Assembly: GCA_965233625.1 (NCBI GenBank)
Contig: OZ247499.1
Coordinates: forward strand, 6,634,001 to 6,698,000
Source of the DNA: G965233625 sp965233625
GTDB lineage: Bacteria; Planctomycetota; Planctomycetia; Pirellulales; Pirellulaceae
DNA: 64,000 bases
Direction: 5' to 3'
Numbering within the stretch: the stretch's first letter is position 1; every line of letters begins with the position of its first letter. The notes beneath the pieces were generated by a model, which saw only the letters and a list, made by a program, of their open reading frames with translations, was not told where the DNA came from and made no database searches. Of the stretch, positions 8,125 to 16,730 are shown in pieces. The translations under genes were made by a program, and so were the position numbers.

Positions 8125-9375
8125 ATGCACACAATGAAAACGCTCCACACACTGTTCCAGATTCAACTGGCCCTGACGCTTTGCGGTCTGTGGCTACTGG
8201 GTACGGCGATGCCGGCCGCGGCTCAGTCGCGTGCCCAGTTTGAAGCTGCCCGCCGGCGCCTGGTGAACGATGCAGTCGCGGGCGCCGGGGTGAAGAACAA
8301 ACGCGTGATTGCTTCGATGTTGAAGACAGAGCGGCATGAGTTTGTCACCGCCAATCTGCGGAGCAAAGCGTATTTCGATATGGCGCTGCCCATCGGAGAG
8401 CAGCAGACCATTTCTTCGCCCTTTATCGTCGCTTACATGACGGAATCGATTGACCCGCAACCCAACGATCGCGTGCTGGAGATCGGCACCGGCAGCGGAT
8501 ACCAGGCCGCAGTGCTTAGCCCGCTGGTGAAAGATGTGTACACCATCGAGATCAAGCGACCGCTGGGCCTGAAGGCCGCTCGCACGCTGAAGCGGTTGAA
8601 CTATCGAAATGTGCACACCCGCATCGGCGATGGCTACAAAGGCTGGCCAGAGGCGGCGCCATTCGACAAGATTATCGTCACCTGTTCCCCTGAAAAAGTG
8701 CCGGTTCCCCTGGTGCAGCAACTGCGGGAAGGCGGTTTGATGGTGATCCCTGTGGGCGAACGGTATCAGCAGACGCTGTATCTGATGCGTAAGAAAAACG
8801 GCAAGCTGGAGGGAGAACGGCTGCGTCCCACGCTGTTTGTGCCGATGACCGGAGCGGCGGAAGATAGAAGGCTGAAGAAGCCCGACCCGCTCAATCCTGC
8901 CGCCCGTAACGGCGACTTCGAGACGGCGCCGGGCGAAAACGGCTTCGTACCCGGCTGGTACTACCAGCGGCAATTGACGTTCGAAACCAGCGAAGACGCT
9001 CCCCAGGGTTCACACTACGTCACATTCGAGAACAAAGACGCCGGGCGCGATGCACATCTGATGCAAGGCTTCTCCATCGACGGCCGTAAAGTTGCGCAGT
9101 TGCAATTATCCGCCATGGTGAAGCACACCAACGTGTTTCCCGGCCGGCGCAACGACGAGCTGCCGCTGGTGGCCGTCTCTTTCTTTGACGAAAACCGCAA
9201 AGAGCTTGGGGCGGCATTCTTAGGACCGTTCCGCGCGAGCAGCGACTGGCGAAGCGTGGCCAAGCTGGTGCGTGTGCCGCCTACGGCACGTGAAGGCATC
9301 TTGCGGATCGGCCTCTTTGGCGCCACCGGCGAGATCTCATTCGACGACGTGAAAATGCAGAAAACTGGCCGGTAG
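8125..9375 (+). CDS. pcm: Exported protein-L-isoaspartate O-methyltransferase with C-terminal beta module
   Basis: The product is 416 residues. Residues 1-33 form a signal peptide ending PAAAQS. Residues about 40-245 are a PIMT domain: LPIGEQQTISSPFIVAYM, then the SAM-binding motif VLEIGTGSGYQAAVL, and later DKIIVTCSPEKVP and GGLMVIPVG. The enzyme methylates isoaspartyl residues in damaged proteins using SAM. The last about 150 residues (NGDFE...GFVPGWYY to ISFDDVKM) look like a CBM4/9-type jelly-roll module. Export of a SAM-dependent enzyme is odd because SAM is cytoplasmic. ATG 8125 or 8134 could be the start; both keep the signal peptide. Confidence 0.85.
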   Translation: MHTMKTLHTLFQIQLALTLCGLWLLGTAMPAAAQSRAQFEAARRRLVNDAVAGAGVKNKRVIASMLKTERHEFVTANLRSKAYFDMALPIGEQQTISSPFIVAYMTESIDPQPNDRVLEIGTGSGYQAAVLSPLVKDVYTIEIKRPLGLKAARTLKRLNYRNVHTRIGDGYKGWPEAAPFDKIIVTCSPEKVPVPLVQQLREGGLMVIPVGERYQQTLYLMRKKNGKLEGERLRPTLFVPMTGAAEDRRLKKPDPLNPAARNGDFETAPGENGFVPGWYYQRQLTFETSEDAPQGSHYVTFENKDAGRDAHLMQGFSIDGRKVAQLQLSAMVKHTNVFPGRRNDELPLVAVSFFDENRKELGAAFLGPFRASSDWRSVAKLVRVPPTAREGILRIGLFGATGEISFDDVKMQKTGR

Positions 9376-9532
9376 AGGTTCCTGCTGGTTGTGTGTATTT
9401 TCTCCCATTTAACTGTTTCCACAGTAACAACCGTTTCGTGTTGAACTATACTTGAGATTCCGTCTGTCTGTTTAGATACGACGGTTAGGTTGAGTTTTAC
9501 TTGAAAAACGTTTGTTTCTGGGAGCATATTCA

Positions 9533-10918
9533 ATGGGACGTTCAATGTTCAGGAGTTTGCCGGCGGTAGTAATCGCCCTTGCGACTCTGTTTGGCATTGC
9601 CGCCGAAGCGTCAGCGGGTTGGCGTGGGCACGTTGGCGGTAGCTGGGGCGCCGGTTCTTACGGCGGAAGATGGGGCAGCGTAGGAAGTGCGCCGCTGGGT
9701 AGCTGGGGATCATGGGGTACGGGCTTAGGCCTGTGGCGCCGTCATGGCTACGGTTACGGTGGCTCTCATTACTGGTCGCACGGATACCGGTCAGTTGGTT
9801 ACGCGTCTTACGCGTACCGGCCGCATGTTTACTCGGGCTACGGCTACGGCGGTTATTACGGTTCGTACTATGGCGGCTACAGTGCGTGCACCGGCGCCTC
9901 GTACAACTACTACACGGCGCGGCCCGCGTACCGTTCAACTTATGTCTACACGCAGCCAACGTACACGACTCAAGCGGTCGTCAGCACGCCGGTGTATAGC
10001 GGCGCCTACGTGACGGGAACTGGCGTCAGCAGTCATGCGACGCTCTCGGGCACCGTAACGCTGGACAGCCCCGCGGTCGGCAATGGCTATGTCACCGGCA
10101 GCGTTGTCTCTGGCGAGATCGTGCAGGACGGCGTTATCTCTGGCGGAACCGCAACCTGCGGCCCCGTTTGCTGTAACACCGTGATTGACGGCGGCGTTAT
10201 CCACTCCGGGGCCACTTATGGCGAAAGCACGGTCATCGAAGGTGGTGAAGGCTACGACAGCGTCATCGACAGCGGCGACACCGCACCTGCACCAACTCCG
10301 GCCGCAGACGCCGCCGCTGATGAGGCAGCCGACGAAGCCGGCGCAGAGCTGCCAGCTCCTGGCGACGCCAGTATCCCGGCCAGGGATGAAGCAATGCTGA
10401 CCATCTCCGTACCTGCTGACGCGAAGATCTTCGTCAACGGTCACGAGACTCGTACGCCAGGCGGTAAACGCACCTACGTTTCGCGTAATCTAAAGGATGG
10501 CTTCAGCTACGGCTACGATGTCGAAGCACGTTGGGTCCGCAATGGCGAAACGCTGGTTGAAAAGCAGCACGTCGATCTGCGGGCAGGTCGTCACGAAAAG
10601 GTGGAGCTTGACTTCGCCGAAGCCATTGCCCGGCAGGACGCCCAGGCTGAGAAGGTGGAAACCGTTGTATCGCTACGCGTTCCCGCCGGCGCCAAAGTGA
10701 AACTGGCCGGTCACGCCACCAAGGGCGAAGGCCAGATGCGTGTCTTCAAGAGCCGCTCGCTGGCGCGTGGTCAGCAGTGGAAAGACTACAAGATCGAAGT
10801 CAGCATCGACCGCAATGGCCGTGAAGTCACCCGGTCAAAGACCATCACCCTGGCAGGCGGTGAAGACCGCAATTTTGTCTTCGACTTCAACGTCGCCGAT
10901 GTAGCGGACAACCGCTAG
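9533..10918 (+). CDS. Secreted protein with Gly/Tyr-rich region and two TIGR03000 domains
   Basis: The product is about 461 residues. A signal peptide (SLPAVVIALATLFGIAAEASA) leads into a Gly/Tyr/Ser-rich stretch with GYGYGGYYGSYYGG, then a Ser/Thr/Gly/Val-rich region and an acidic Ala/Asp linker. Two copies of the planctomycete TIGR03000 domain follow. One begins MLTISVPADAKIFVNG near residue 288, the other VVSLRVPAGAKVKLAG near 380; both end in a run like EKVELDF or NFVFDF. The function is unknown; PEGA-like surface proteins have similar folds. ATG 9533 was chosen because GGGAG lies 8 bases upstream. A terminator follows. Confidence 0.85.
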   Translation: MGRSMFRSLPAVVIALATLFGIAAEASAGWRGHVGGSWGAGSYGGRWGSVGSAPLGSWGSWGTGLGLWRRHGYGYGGSHYWSHGYRSVGYASYAYRPHVYSGYGYGGYYGSYYGGYSACTGASYNYYTARPAYRSTYVYTQPTYTTQAVVSTPVYSGAYVTGTGVSSHATLSGTVTLDSPAVGNGYVTGSVVSGEIVQDGVISGGTATCGPVCCNTVIDGGVIHSGATYGESTVIEGGEGYDSVIDSGDTAPAPTPAADAAADEAADEAGAELPAPGDASIPARDEAMLTISVPADAKIFVNGHETRTPGGKRTYVSRNLKDGFSYGYDVEARWVRNGETLVEKQHVDLRAGRHEKVELDFAEAIARQDAQAEKVETVVSLRVPAGAKVKLAGHATKGEGQMRVFKSRSLARGQQWKDYKIEVSIDRNGREVTRSKTITLAGGEDRNFVFDFNVADVADNR

Positions 10919-10971
10919 CGCTGCGTCATCGATACTGTGTGCAACACCCTGTTGCATCAGAAACGCACAAG

Positions 10972-11008
10972 CCCTCGCAACTGGTCATTCCGGCTGCGAG
11001 GGTTTTTT
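10972..11008 (+). terminator. Rho-independent terminator after the TIGR03000 gene
   Basis: An 8-bp stem (CCCTCGCA with TGCGAGGG) is followed directly by TTTTTT. It lies about 50 bases after the stop codon of the upstream gene. Confidence 0.92.
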
Positions 11009-11164
11009 GCGTTATGGCGCCACCGGCGGAACTTCCTTGGCGAAGGGTTCCTGGTTTCAGATCGTCGCGGGTGAGGTATGAAGTAGTATGGAGCCACACG
11101 GTGCACGCGATCTATCCGTTCGATATGACATTGCGTGCACGATGTTTTCCCGGAGCCGGTTAAG

Positions 11165-12025
11165 ATGAACACGCCAGAGCCTCAGCCCGACGCACCGCAG
11201 ACCTGGGCGTCGCCCTGGAGGTGGCTGATTGGCGCCGCGTTGCTGGTGCATCTGCTGGCGGTCGTGATTACACCTCTGCACTATGCATCGCGGAGTGGCG
11301 CCAATTCTTCGCCGCTGCTGGACGCCGTCGAAGAACCCTTGCGGCCCTACACCCAGGCCGCATTTCTGAACCACGGCTACGCCTTCTTTTCGCCCGACCC
11401 TGGCTCTTCCCGGCTGATCCGCTACCGCGTGAAGAACGGCGAAGGCGAAGTGATTGAACAACGCTTCCCGGACCGGCAGCGTCATTGGCCGCGGCTGTTG
11501 TATCACCGCTATTTCATGCTCAGTGAACAGATGCCGCCCTTTGTTCCCGGCAAGCCAGAACCGCAGCCGCCCAAGGGTTCGCCGGAATACGCAGAAGCAA
11601 TGGCCGCTTGGCGGATGTACGAGGCAGAGCGTCAACGCTCTCGTACTGGCTACATCAAACGCTGGGAAGCGGTCAAGCAGCACCTGCGTGCGAAATACAG
11701 TGTAGAAGATGTTGAGCTAATGCGGCTGGAGCACATGCTGCCGACGCCGGGCGATGTGCTGGGCGGTATGCAGTTAACGGACAAACGCCTGATACGCGAA
11801 TTACCCGAACAAGACTCCTTCGCCCCGCAGCAGGGGCCGGGCGGCCCCCGCGCACCGCTACCCGGAGCACCACCAACCGGGCCGCCTGCATTGGGGCTAC
11901 CCGCGCCAGGACCGCCAGGCGGTGGACCGCCGTTTGGACTGCCAGCGCACATGCTCAGGCAACCGGCGCCGGGCGTTGCCCCTGGGCCGTTGCCGCCACA
12001 ACAGCCAGGAAGGAGCCAGCCGTGA
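11165..12025 (+). CDS. Membrane-anchored protein with Pro/Gly-rich tail, partner of the HTTM gene
   Basis: The product is 286 residues. One membrane segment (WLIGAALLVHLLAVVITPL, residues about 22-42) places the rest outside the cytoplasm. The middle part contains NHGYAFFSPDPGSSRLIRYRV and a long charged helix. The last about 65 residues are Pro/Gly-rich (GPPGGGPPFGLPA). Start ATG 11165 follows CCGGAGCCGG; an upstream GTG (11135) is also in frame. The stop overlaps the start of the next gene (GTGA), so the two are translationally coupled. Such pairs of an NHGYxFFxPxP protein with an HTTM protein suggest a joint role, but this is inference. Confidence 0.7.
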   Translation: MNTPEPQPDAPQTWASPWRWLIGAALLVHLLAVVITPLHYASRSGANSSPLLDAVEEPLRPYTQAAFLNHGYAFFSPDPGSSRLIRYRVKNGEGEVIEQRFPDRQRHWPRLLYHRYFMLSEQMPPFVPGKPEPQPPKGSPEYAEAMAAWRMYEAERQRSRTGYIKRWEAVKQHLRAKYSVEDVELMRLEHMLPTPGDVLGGMQLTDKRLIRELPEQDSFAPQQGPGGPRAPLPGAPPTGPPALGLPAPGPPGGGPPFGLPAHMLRQPAPGVAPGPLPPQQPGRSQP

Positions 12026-12996
12026 CAACTGCCGTAAACGCTGGCCGCCAATGGTTGCAGTCGCTGGTGACGGGGTGGGATCAGTTCTGGTTCACGCCAG
12101 CCAGACCGCACACGCTGTGCGTGATCCGCATCCTCACGGGCGCGATGATGTTTTACACGCATCTGGTATGGGCTTATGGTTCGTCCGAATTCATGGCGGA
12201 AGACGCCTGGATTCCTGCCAGCGTCGCGCGGGAGACGGCTCTGCCCTATGCCTGGAGTCACCTGTTCTACGTCGAATCACCTACGGTGCTGATGCTGCTG
12301 CACGTGGGCGCGCTGGTCGTGTTTCTGTTGTTGACGCTGGGCGTGTTTTCACGCGTGATGGCGGTGGCGGCGTGGTTGCTGACCGTGGCGTATTGCCACC
12401 GGATGCAGGGCGCGCTGTTCGGGCTGGATCAGATCAACGCCATGCTGGGCATGTACCTGATGCTTGGCCCCTGTGGCGCCGTCTACTCTTTCGATCGCTG
12501 GTGGAAGACCCGCGGCAGCGAAGCGCCAGCTGAGGTGCAACCTTCTGTCGCGGCGAACATCGCCATCCGGCTTATTCAGGTGCATCTGTGCGTGATATAT
12601 CTATTCAGCGGCATCGGCAAAACCAAAGGCTCTATGTGGTGGGACGGCAGCGCCGTGTGGTTTTCCGTGGCCAACTATGAGTATCAATCGCTGGATATGA
12701 CGTGGATCGTTTCGGCGCCGTGGCTGATTGCGTTGCTTTCGCACCTCACGCTGTTCTGGGAACTTTTCTACTGCGCGCTGATCTGGCCGCGGCGGACACG
12801 CCCCATCATGCTGGCCATTGCCGTCGGCGTGCATGGCGGCATCATGCTGTTCCTGGGCATGATTACTTTCGGCGGCGTGATGCTGATCGCCAATCTGGCG
12901 TTCGTTTCACCGGAAGTGTTTGGATGGCTGGAGAGTAAACTACGCCGCGGTAGCGCGAGCCCCCCTAGCAGCGTCAAAGTCCGCAGCCGAAAGTAG
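12022..12996 (+). CDS. HTTM-domain membrane protein
   Basis: The product is 324 residues with several membrane helices. It opens with RPHTLCVIRILTGAMMFYTHLVWAY and contains QVHLCVIYLFSGIGKTKGSMWWDGSAVWF. This is the pattern of the HTTM (horizontally transferred transmembrane) domain shared with vitamin K-dependent gamma-carboxylase. The carboxylase active-site region cannot be confirmed. The start is GTG 12022, overlapping the stop of the upstream gene. The substrate is unknown. Confidence 0.85.
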   Translation: MTTAVNAGRQWLQSLVTGWDQFWFTPARPHTLCVIRILTGAMMFYTHLVWAYGSSEFMAEDAWIPASVARETALPYAWSHLFYVESPTVLMLLHVGALVVFLLLTLGVFSRVMAVAAWLLTVAYCHRMQGALFGLDQINAMLGMYLMLGPCGAVYSFDRWWKTRGSEAPAEVQPSVAANIAIRLIQVHLCVIYLFSGIGKTKGSMWWDGSAVWFSVANYEYQSLDMTWIVSAPWLIALLSHLTLFWELFYCALIWPRRTRPIMLAIAVGVHGGIMLFLGMITFGGVMLIANLAFVSPEVFGWLESKLRRGSASPPSSVKVRSRK

Positions 12997-13058
12997 TGGC
13001 CGCTGAGGAACAACATCAAACGTCCGGTCAAATTGCGGAATTGATATCTGCTATCGGT

Positions 13059-13255
13059 TTATCCACGATTGCGGCGGGATTTTCTTGACGCGGGAGACGA
13101 TGGCGGATAAACCTGCAAAAACCCCGATTCGATGGTGGGTAAACCCCGGGGCGTTTTGTTGCAGAAATTACTGTAAAGTGAACACCCAGGTCAGTAGTTG
13201 TATTTACCGCCCGCTTATCCACGATATGATCGCGGATAATCACTTGTTATCCACC
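13059..13255. promoter_or_regulatory. Array of six DnaA-box-like TTATCC sites
   Basis: Nine-base sites lie at 13059 (TTATCCACG, +), 13102 (TTATCCGCC, -), 13134 (TTACCCACC, -), 13215 (TTATCCACG, +), 13231 (TTATCCGCG, -) and 13247 (TTATCCACC, +). The last three are spaced exactly 16 bases and end 8 bases before the ATG at 13264. The pattern fits iterons, an autoregulatory operator or a DnaA-binding cluster. No dnaA, dnaN, gyrB or known plasmid rep gene is adjacent. Confidence 0.5.
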
Positions 13256-13263
13256 TAAATTAA

Positions 13264-14697
13264 ATGACCGATTCGCAAGAACTTCAGCCTATTCAGCCCC
13301 GTGAACTTACGGCCGAAACAAATACATTCACCATTTATTTGTCTCAGCTTGGTCTGCCGACGGAAAACGTGATAGCAACAACCGATGAACGTGATTTGGT
13401 AGCTACGAACTTGCCCGCGTTTCTTCAAACCCTATCTTCAGAAGAACTGAGAGACGCCAGATATTTGTCAAAATTTGTTGGCGCGACTGCGATAGGATTG
13501 TTCGATGCAGCATTGAACTACGTATGGAATGAAGTTGTTCTAAACCTCCGAAAAAAAGCCTCAGTTTACGGCATTGAGTTATTTTTTGACGCTGCCGTCG
13601 GAGGCAGGAATAGGGCATCATACTCGGACGAAAGTGACTTGCCCGGCCTCAAAGATTCGGTGTTACTCGACACTTGTCGAAAACTAGAGTTGCTCTCTGA
13701 TGTCGTTTATCGGAAGGTCGACCATATTTTAACGATGCGAAACGAAGTCGCAGCTTCTCACCCAAACGTCGAGAGCATTGGCGGATTCGAACTAATGGGA
13801 TGGCTTCAGACTTGTGTGAAAGATGTTCTAGGGGACGCACCATCTGAATCGGCTATTCGAATTCGGGCCATCATAAATAATCTCAAATCTGAAACAACAG
13901 TTATTGACGCAGCGACCGTGGCTCGATTTGAATCAGAGGTTCGCAACCTATCACCACCGCATGTGCACAACCTTTTGATCACCCTTTTTGGTATTTATGT
14001 TGATCCGAACAGCGCACAAGTATTGAGAAAAAACATTTCCTTGCTCAGCCCCAGCATTTGGAGGTGTGCCGAAGATCGTGTGAAATACCGGGTTGGTGTG
14101 AGAATTGATGGCTACCGAACTAACTTAGACAATGGTCGGCTTAACCTTGGTACGGAGTTTTTGCGGCACGTTGATGGACTCGCCTTTGAAACGCTACCTG
14201 CCCGGACAATTGCATTGAGCAGGTTGATTACAAAGCTCAATGAAGCTCACACCGGGTGGGATAACTTCTATTACGAGCCTCCCGTCATGCGAGAAATAAT
14301 TTCGTATTGCAAAAAATCGACAGACGTTCCTTCGGAACTATTGCCGCAATTACTTAAAACAATATTGTCGTGCCGCATAGGTCGTGGACTTTCATTCCGA
14401 CGAGGTGTCAGCCCAGCGGGCAAACCAATGTATGACCAATTTCTTGGCAGTCTTGACGACAATGGTGTGACCCACGCCCTAATTGCCCTTTACGAACCGG
14501 AAATAAATTCCAAATTGGTCAATTCCATTTGCCAAGAGCATTTGCGAGACCTGCTTCTAGTGCTTCGCAACATTTCAATCTCGGATCGCTTGCAACAGGT
14601 TTTGGATTACCTCATCAATGATATTCCAAACGCTCACAGTGCGAATCGAAATGAAAAGTTCCGCGAACTGTCGCGACCACTCATCAATTGGCGGTGA
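13264..14697 (+). CDS. Unrecognised 477-residue protein with a HEPN-like Rx6H motif
   Basis: No family is recognised. The product is soluble and largely helical, with no signal peptide or membrane helix. Near residues 130-170 the segment LDTCRKLELLSDVVYRKVDHILTM leads into RNEVAASH, an Rx6H motif preceded by a long helix. This is how HEPN ribonuclease domains of toxins and abortive-infection systems look. The region is visibly richer in A+T and uses AAA, ATT and TTG codons far more than its neighbours, which suggests transfer. There is no clear ribosome-binding site; the last TTATCC box ends 8 bases before ATG. A defence role is an inference from the motif, size and composition. Confidence 0.6.
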   Translation: MTDSQELQPIQPRELTAETNTFTIYLSQLGLPTENVIATTDERDLVATNLPAFLQTLSSEELRDARYLSKFVGATAIGLFDAALNYVWNEVVLNLRKKASVYGIELFFDAAVGGRNRASYSDESDLPGLKDSVLLDTCRKLELLSDVVYRKVDHILTMRNEVAASHPNVESIGGFELMGWLQTCVKDVLGDAPSESAIRIRAIINNLKSETTVIDAATVARFESEVRNLSPPHVHNLLITLFGIYVDPNSAQVLRKNISLLSPSIWRCAEDRVKYRVGVRIDGYRTNLDNGRLNLGTEFLRHVDGLAFETLPARTIALSRLITKLNEAHTGWDNFYYEPPVMREIISYCKKSTDVPSELLPQLLKTILSCRIGRGLSFRRGVSPAGKPMYDQFLGSLDDNGVTHALIALYEPEINSKLVNSICQEHLRDLLLVLRNISISDRLQQVLDYLINDIPNAHSANRNEKFRELSRPLINWR

Positions 14698-14731
14698 CGG
14701 CGGCTAACGAAGGGTCATAAGGCACATGCCA

Positions 14732-14809
14732 CGAGGGCCTGTTTAAAACAGGTGTTCGCAAGAGATGTTCCGAGCGTCGAAGCGAATCCACTACCCCTCG
14801 CCATTTTTT
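14732..14809 (+). other. Structured 3' region ending in tRNA-like CGCCA and T6
   Basis: CGAGGG at 14732 can pair with CCCTCG at 14795-14800, closing a region with an internal hairpin (CCTGTTT with AAACAGG). The last bases read CGAATCC-ACTACCCCTCGCCA and then TTTTTT, like the 3' end of a tRNA gene plus terminator. A proper T-arm, D-arm and anticodon arm cannot be drawn, so this is not called as a tRNA. It may be a terminator with a long stem, a small RNA, or a tRNA-derived attachment remnant bordering the islet. Confidence 0.3.
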
Positions 14810-14950
14810 GCCTGTTGATGGGTATTCTTCGCTCTAAGCTGTGCCCAGAACTACTGTGAATCGCGTTTTAGCTGCCGGATTGAAGAAAACGGCAAGTTGA
14901 AACTATACTCTAGCCTAGTGTTTCTTATTAATTTTTAGGGGATTTCAGCC

Positions 14951-15964
14951 GTGTATGAGAACTTGGCTCTCGTAGGCGCCACTGGCGCTGTTGGGAAGAT
15001 CGTCCGTCGTTTACTGGAAGAACGGAATTTTCCTTACAAGAAGATCAAGTTCCTGGCGTCGAAACGTTCGGCCGGCACGACGTTGGAATTCAAGGGCGAA
15101 ACGCACACGGTGGAAGAGATGACGCCGGAAGCGTTTGAAGACGTGCACCTGGCCATTGCCAGCACGCCCGACGAGATCGCCCGCGACTTTGCACCTTGGG
15201 CCGTGGAACGTGGCGCCGTGGTCGTTGACGAAAGCGGCTACCACCGCATGCTGCCTGAAGTACCTCTCGTGGTGCCAGAAGTAAATCCCGCCGCCGTGCA
15301 CCAGCACAAAGGGATTATCGCCAGCCCTAACTGCTCTACCACGCAGATGGTCGTAGCAATGAAGCCGCTGCACGATGCCGGCCGCATCCGCCGGGTGATT
15401 GTCAGCAGCTATCAGGCCACCAGCGGCGCAGGCGTCGCCGGGCAGGCGGACCTGACCGACGGCAGCCGGGCTTCGCTCGCCGGGGAAACGCACAGTTATC
15501 AGGCGTTTTCGCATCCGATTGCGTTTAACGTGATTCCGCAGATCGGCTCTTCCAAGCATGAGCAGTACACCTCCGAAGAAATGAAGATGGTGTGGGAAAC
15601 GCAGAAGATCTTCGGCGATGATTCCATTCAGGTCTGCCCGACCTGTGTCCGTGTGCCGGTGACCAACTGCCACAGCGAAAGCATCCTGGTCGAAACGGAA
15701 AAGAAGATCACCGCTGCCGAAGCCCGTGAGCTGTTTGAAGCTGCCGAAGGCGTCGTTGTGATTGATGATCTGGAAAACGGCCAGTATCCGATGCCGCTGA
15801 ATTGCGACGATAAAGACCCTGTGTTTGTCGGGCGCATCCGCGAAGATATCTCTAGCCCCAACGGCATTGCCTTCTGGTGCGTGAGCGATAACCTTCGCAA
15901 AGGCGCCGCGACCAACGCCGTCCAGATTGCGGAACTGCTGGTCAACTCGCAGGCCGCAGTTTAG
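14951..15964 (+). CDS. asd: Aspartate-semialdehyde dehydrogenase
   Basis: Asd reduces aspartyl-4-phosphate to aspartate semialdehyde with NADPH. This step serves lysine, diaminopimelate, threonine and methionine synthesis. The 337 residues show LALVGATGAVGKIVRRLLEER (NADP-binding), VVDESGYHRM, the catalytic cysteine in SPNCSTTQMVVA near residue 131 and the late CHSESILVE motif. Length is normal for the family. The start is GTG 14951, with GGGG about 12 bases upstream. truA begins 11 bases after the stop, so the two probably form an operon. Confidence 0.95.
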   Translation: MYENLALVGATGAVGKIVRRLLEERNFPYKKIKFLASKRSAGTTLEFKGETHTVEEMTPEAFEDVHLAIASTPDEIARDFAPWAVERGAVVVDESGYHRMLPEVPLVVPEVNPAAVHQHKGIIASPNCSTTQMVVAMKPLHDAGRIRRVIVSSYQATSGAGVAGQADLTDGSRASLAGETHSYQAFSHPIAFNVIPQIGSSKHEQYTSEEMKMVWETQKIFGDDSIQVCPTCVRVPVTNCHSESILVETEKKITAAEARELFEAAEGVVVIDDLENGQYPMPLNCDDKDPVFVGRIREDISSPNGIAFWCVSDNLRKGAATNAVQIAELLVNSQAAV

Positions 15965-15974
15965 CAGCGCCGCC

Positions 15975-16730
15975 GTGCGATCGATCAAGCTGACCGTCGC
16001 CTACGATGGAACGGCCTATGCTGGCTGGCAGGTGCAACCCGGCCAGCCGACGGTGCAGGCAGCGATTGAAGCGGCTTTGCAGAAAGTCACCGGCGAGAGC
16101 ATCCGCATTACCGCCAGCGGCCGGACGGATTCGGGCGTACACGCGCTGGCGCAGGTGGTCAGCTTTGAAACGGGAAGCCGCCTGCCAGCAGATGTCATCC
16201 GGCGAGCGGTGGATGCTGAGACGCCGCTGGACATCACCATTCTTGCCGCAGCCGACGCCAAGCCGCGGTTCCACGCCATCCGCGACGCCACGGGCAAACG
16301 CTACCGGTATGTGATTCAGGATGGCCGCCGCTGCGATGTCTTCGCACGCGGTTACGCCTGGCACATCCCTTACCCGCTGAAGGTTGATGCGATGGCGACC
16401 GCCGCCACGGGGCTGATTGGTACGCATGACTTTTTAAGTTACGCCGCCGCGGGCTTTCAGGCCAAAACCACCGTCCGGACCATCAATGAACTCACGGTCA
16501 CGCGGCGCCAGGGGCCGCTGCTGCCATGCATCCATCTGGAAATTCATGCGGACGGGTTTCTTTACAACATGGTCCGTAACATCACCGGCACGCTGGTGGA
16601 TGTGGGCCGCGGGGCCAAGGCGGAAAGCTGGCCCGCCGAAGTGCTGACTTTCAAAGACCGCAACCGCGCCGGAATGACGGCGCCGCCAGACGGGCTGTTT
16701 CTGGTGAGTGTGGACTATGCGGCTGAATGA
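15975..16730 (+). CDS. truA: tRNA pseudouridine(38-40) synthase
   Basis: TruA converts uridines 38-40 of the tRNA anticodon stem to pseudouridine. The 251 residues begin RSIKLTVAYDGTAYAGWQVQ. The catalytic Asp lies in ASGRTDSGVHALAQ near residue 50, and FLYNMVRNITGTLVDVGRG near residue 205 is also diagnostic. The start was set at GTG 15975 because the beta strand begins there; the frame extends upstream to 15927 inside asd, but those residues are not family-like. Confidence 0.95.
   Translation: MRSIKLTVAYDGTAYAGWQVQPGQPTVQAAIEAALQKVTGESIRITASGRTDSGVHALAQVVSFETGSRLPADVIRRAVDAETPLDITILAAADAKPRFHAIRDATGKRYRYVIQDGRRCDVFARGYAWHIPYPLKVDAMATAATGLIGTHDFLSYAAAGFQAKTTVRTINELTVTRRQGPLLPCIHLEIHADGFLYNMVRNITGTLVDVGRGAKAESWPAEVLTFKDRNRAGMTAPPDGLFLVSVDYAAE

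Noticed and set aside
13020..13265. Chromosomal replication origin (oriC)
   Set aside because: The TTATCC box cluster is suggestive, but no dnaA, dnaN, gyrB or rnpA is near, and GC skew could not be computed. Kept only as a regulatory array.
14732..14803. A tRNA gene (CGCCA end and T6)
   Set aside because: No T-arm, D-arm or anticodon arm can be folded, and the 5' strand pairs with the acceptor only partly. Reported as a structured region.
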